Positions 61,889-64,000 of a stretch of 64,000 bases of DNA are shown in pieces. This stretch comes from an uncultured Eubacterium sp. (GTDB taxonomy: Bacteria; Bacillota; Clostridia; Oscillospirales; Acutalibacteraceae), in contig NZ_CAKTGT010000005.1 in assembly GCF_934561735.1 (NCBI RefSeq), forward strand, positions 73,904-137,903, read 5' to 3'. Numbering within the stretch: position 1 is the first letter of the stretch; each line of letters begins with the position of its first letter. The translations under genes and the position numbers were made by a program. Under the pieces are notes generated by a model, which saw only the letters and a list, made by a program, of their open reading frames with translations, was not told the DNA's origin and did not search any database.

Positions 61889-64000
61889 ATATGTGTGATT
61901 ATGCGAAACCGGGTAATAATGGACCGTTACATTTTTAGGCAAATAACATCCTAAATAATTCCAATTTTCTTCCGTACCGTAATAATTGATATCGGTTAAA
62001 TTATCACATCCCAAAAATGCATAATAACCGATTCGTCCGATACTGTGAGGAATTGTAATTTCATTTATATTTTTATTCATTACAAACGAAAAAGATAAAA
62101 TACTTTTAACGGTTGTAGGAATAGAAAATTGGCTGTTATTTGACTTACAACTAATCAAAAGTGACTTGCCGTTATTGTATAAAACGCCGTCGTCATTTTG
62201 AATTGCAGAATTATCAACTAAGACATTGACAATTTCATTTGTTTTTCCAACATAATAATTAACTCTGTTTGTTACCCATGAAAGGGTTTTGTCATAATTA
62301 TCCTGCCAAATTGCATAGGACTTCAATTCTTCAAGAGATGAATTGTAATACTGATATACGGTTTTCTTATCAGACGAACTGTTTACAGGATATGTTTTCT
62401 CCTTTGTAAAGAACTCACCGTCATAAAGACAAGTCCACTCTGTATTTGCATCATATTTTTCAATTACTTTCTTGCCGATCTTGTCAATAAGTTTCGGAAG
62501 TGCAATTGCTACATTATTAAGACCTCTTTGTGTTGTTTGACAAGGACCGGTGTAGTCGATAGAATATCTGTAATTTTCTTCACCCGAGTTTGCAATATAT
62601 TCTTCTGTTGCTTCAAGAGCAAAACTTAGAATTTCTGTAACAAATTCATAAAATCCTGTTGTAAGATCTGCATCTACAGTATTTGCAATAAGTGCTTTGA
62701 TATCAAAATGTGATAAAAATGTATCAAATTTGTATATGCCGGTAAACATAATCGTATCACCTTCGATACCGCTCACATTTTTGTCAAGCCCTTTGCTTTC
62801 AAGGAAGTCGTTGTATGTTCCGCAGTATTCAAGTGCCTTTTCGGAATTACCTAACATATAAGCAAGAAAGCCCGGAAGAAATTTATTAAGATCAATAGAT
62901 GAATCCGTTGCACCAAATGAAATATCAACATTTTCATAATAACCTGTACTTGAATTTTTCTTTAACAGTAAAAGACCGTAATTTTCAAGCACCGAGTCAA
63001 GAGATTGGTAATATTGATCGCCATCAGCATTAAAAATCATCGGTGATAAAACTTCTTCTGCAAGTATTGCAAGCGTAGGAATAAGATTAACAACTGTTTT
63101 AGTAAAGTCATTATACAACCTTAACCAAGCATCATTTAATGCTCCTGTACCGGCTTTATTATAAAGAGTAACATTTGATTCTATCATTCTGTTAATTATA
63201 GGAGCAACTATGGCACCTGTTGATGTTGATTCATCAAGAAGGTCATCGATTGTTGAATTAATTGCATCATTTGCCTGTGAAACAGCTTCCGAATAATAAA
63301 TATCATTATATCCCCGTTTAACATCAGAAGACATTTCAAAATCACTATAACGATAACCAAGCTGACTTGTCACATATTTTATATAATTTGCAACATTAAC
63401 CTGCATATAGTCCATAGCAGTAGATGAAACACTGTTGAACTTAGGGTTATTTGTACCCGAATCGAGTTCCGTTTTTGTCATAAGACCGGAAACAATATCG
63501 TTGATGAAGTTAACATATGAAACAAGGTTACCTTCGTTTCTGCCCATGATGTACTGGTACAAGTTAAGCTGAGCACTGGTTGGACTATCATAGTTTGCGG
63601 CAGGAATGTTCATTACCTTTTCAATTTCTTCATCGGTAATGTTCTCATAATCTTTAAAGACTTCAATTCGATTATTGTTTTCATCATATTCATGAGGTCT
63701 GATTTGCTGTAAAAAAAGCAAATAGTCTGTGTAAAGAGCACCCGAACCGTTTGAATAGAAGATTTTGAAGTAGTCCTTTATATATTTAGACATCTTACAT
63801 TCATCGGATTGAACATACCGAAGAACATATTCTTCATACGTGTCCCTCTTTTCAGAGGCGCGGTAAAATTCGTTTACCTTAGTGCAAAAAGCTTTGTACT
63901 GCTCTTTTGTGATTTTTGCGTCTTTAATAGCTTTCTTAGCAGCTTCCAATGATTCGTAGTTACCTGCTTCGTAAAGAAGTTCGGCATTGATTGCTTCGTA
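60821..64000 (-). CDS. large surface protein with LRR segment and shared C-terminal module (5' end outside window)
   Basis: At least 1059 residues; the frame stays open to the last base of the window, so the start and signal peptide are not visible (the TTG at 63949 is only an internal codon). The first ~600 residues are helical, of unknown family. A short BspA-type LRR segment follows (about 280-370 residues before the shared module's end: EITIPHSIGRIGYYAFLGC, DINYYGTEENWNYLG). The last ~355 residues equal those of the protein at 10593-14477, including HNHTYSDWHYNNDAEY and a CSECG pair. The shared C-terminus on two different front ends suggests a common anchoring or secretion module. Confidence 0.85.
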   Translation of the reverse strand, partial: YEAINAELLYEAGNYESLEAAKKAIKDAKITKEQYKAFCTKVNEFYRASEKRDTYEEYVLRYVQSDECKMSKYIKDYFKIFYSNGSGALYTDYLLFLQQIRPHEYDENNNRIEVFKDYENITDEEIEKVMNIPAANYDSPTSAQLNLYQYIMGRNEGNLVSYVNFINDIVSGLMTKTELDSGTNNPKFNSVSSTAMDYMQVNVANYIKYVTSQLGYRYSDFEMSSDVKRGYNDIYYSEAVSQANDAINSTIDDLLDESTSTGAIVAPIINRMIESNVTLYNKAGTGALNDAWLRLYNDFTKTVVNLIPTLAILAEEVLSPMIFNADGDQYYQSLDSVLENYGLLLLKKNSSTGYYENVDISFGATDSSIDLNKFLPGFLAYMLGNSEKALEYCGTYNDFLESKGLDKNVSGIEGDTIMFTGIYKFDTFLSHFDIKALIANTVDADLTTGFYEFVTEILSFALEATEEYIANSGEENYRYSIDYTGPCQTTQRGLNNVAIALPKLIDKIGKKVIEKYDANTEWTCLYDGEFFTKEKTYPVNSSSDKKTVYQYYNSSLEELKSYAIWQDNYDKTLSWVTNRVNYYVGKTNEIVNVLVDNSAIQNDDGVLYNNGKSLLISCKSNNSQFSIPTTVKSILSFSFVMNKNINEITIPHSIGRIGYYAFLGCDNLTDINYYGTEENWNYLGCYLPKNVTVHYYPVSHNHTYSDWHYNNDAEYNSKTDYTDGTATRTCSECGESETKTIAGTGLLRANSASVVLDASVTLNIGIDKSRTSPFESSFIRVEFGGESYDLTEPSAKTTTDRTYYDFDKISPEKFADEVTITPYGVTSDGIECKGHPVTYSIKNYCYTQLNKTPSQNLKSLLVELLYYGEEYQKYRGYNTDNLVTSDLTDEQKKLHTTDTLDYSNVANSKYQLNPNGIAKNEVNFKSASMLLEGKVIPRIKVEISSSTSISDYTFRWTVDGQNTEFTYAEHPDWFTQTNGSASDKRAYYVDCTVLKADQFSTPFYLTAFKNGTQVSNMLQYSVESYATGSTVKNNVKLKSLVDQMLRYGRAEKIRLGQSV

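Noticed and set aside
63900..63949. TTG at 63949 as the true start of the last gene
   Set aside because: The frame remains open to the window edge and the residues upstream (LLYEAGNYE) look like continuing helix; no ribosome site or signal peptide follows.

Overview
The window looks like chromosomal DNA of a low-GC Gram-positive gut anaerobe of the class Clostridia, most likely Ruminococcaceae/Oscillospirales-like. The grounds are an A+T-rich coding style with strong AGGAGG ribosome sites and some TTG/GTG starts, a SCIFF peptide with its radical SAM maturase, the tepA-ylzJ-spoIIIE gene order, BspA-type leucine-rich-repeat surface proteins with a dockerin-like tail, and many hairpin-rich intergenic repeats. 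Most genes are on the minus strand. I see no prophage, insertion sequence or CRISPR array. The assignment rests on gene content only.

Layout. 1-16.4 kb: a secreted BspA/zinc-ribbon-like protein, mltG, a two-gene ABC exporter preceded by a previously unlabelled 32-residue peptide gene, an esterase and an APH-type kinase divergent from an AraC regulator, then a 1294-residue repeat surface protein, a small zinc-ribbon membrane protein and another BspA protein. 16.5-23.7 kb: metabolic and housekeeping genes (CoA-acylating semialdehyde dehydrogenase, pyruvate kinase, exonuclease III, HAD phosphatase, GPH-type transporter) and a first NTP_transf_5-type nucleotidyltransferase. 23.8-27.3 kb, plus strand: membrane protein, PLP decarboxylase-like protein, then the SCIFF precursor and its maturase. 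27.4-32.8 kb: a P-loop kinase and a five-gene operon (FAD protein, PqqD-like protein, second NTP_transf_5 protein, lepA, 31-residue peptide).

33-37.6 kb: DUF6273/zinc-ribbon proteins of unknown role, two copies of a structured RNA with its own promoter and terminator, a NYN nuclease and dense repeat clusters. 37.6-50.1 kb: two Na/phosphate symporters and PhoPR with Pho-box-like hexamer arrays, nitroreductase, GNAT, Nudix, an RlmD-type rRNA methylase, an APH/NahK-like sugar kinase and a GH28 protein, then tRNA-Arg(CCG). 50.6-53.3 kb: two envelope proteins on plus. 53.4-60.7 kb: one long minus operon tepA-ylzJ-uppP-like-ftsK-ygiQ-comEA-comFC. 60.8-64 kb: a second large surface protein, cut by the window edge, sharing a nearly identical 1.07-kb 3' module with the gene at 10.6 kb.

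Most interesting: (1) two copies of a ~175-nt RNA whose long stems differ in sequence yet stay paired; (2) two very small Tyr/Cys-containing peptide genes, one heading an ABC-exporter operon under a promoter buried in a perfect palindrome, the other ending an operon with a PqqD-type recognition protein and a nucleotidyltransferase, which together resemble RiPP (ribosomally made, modified peptide) loci; (3) a SCIFF peptide with Ser at both positions that form the known thioether in the characterised homologue; (4) a Pho regulon visible in the DNA. Functions are from sequence reading and family knowledge; no searches were run.
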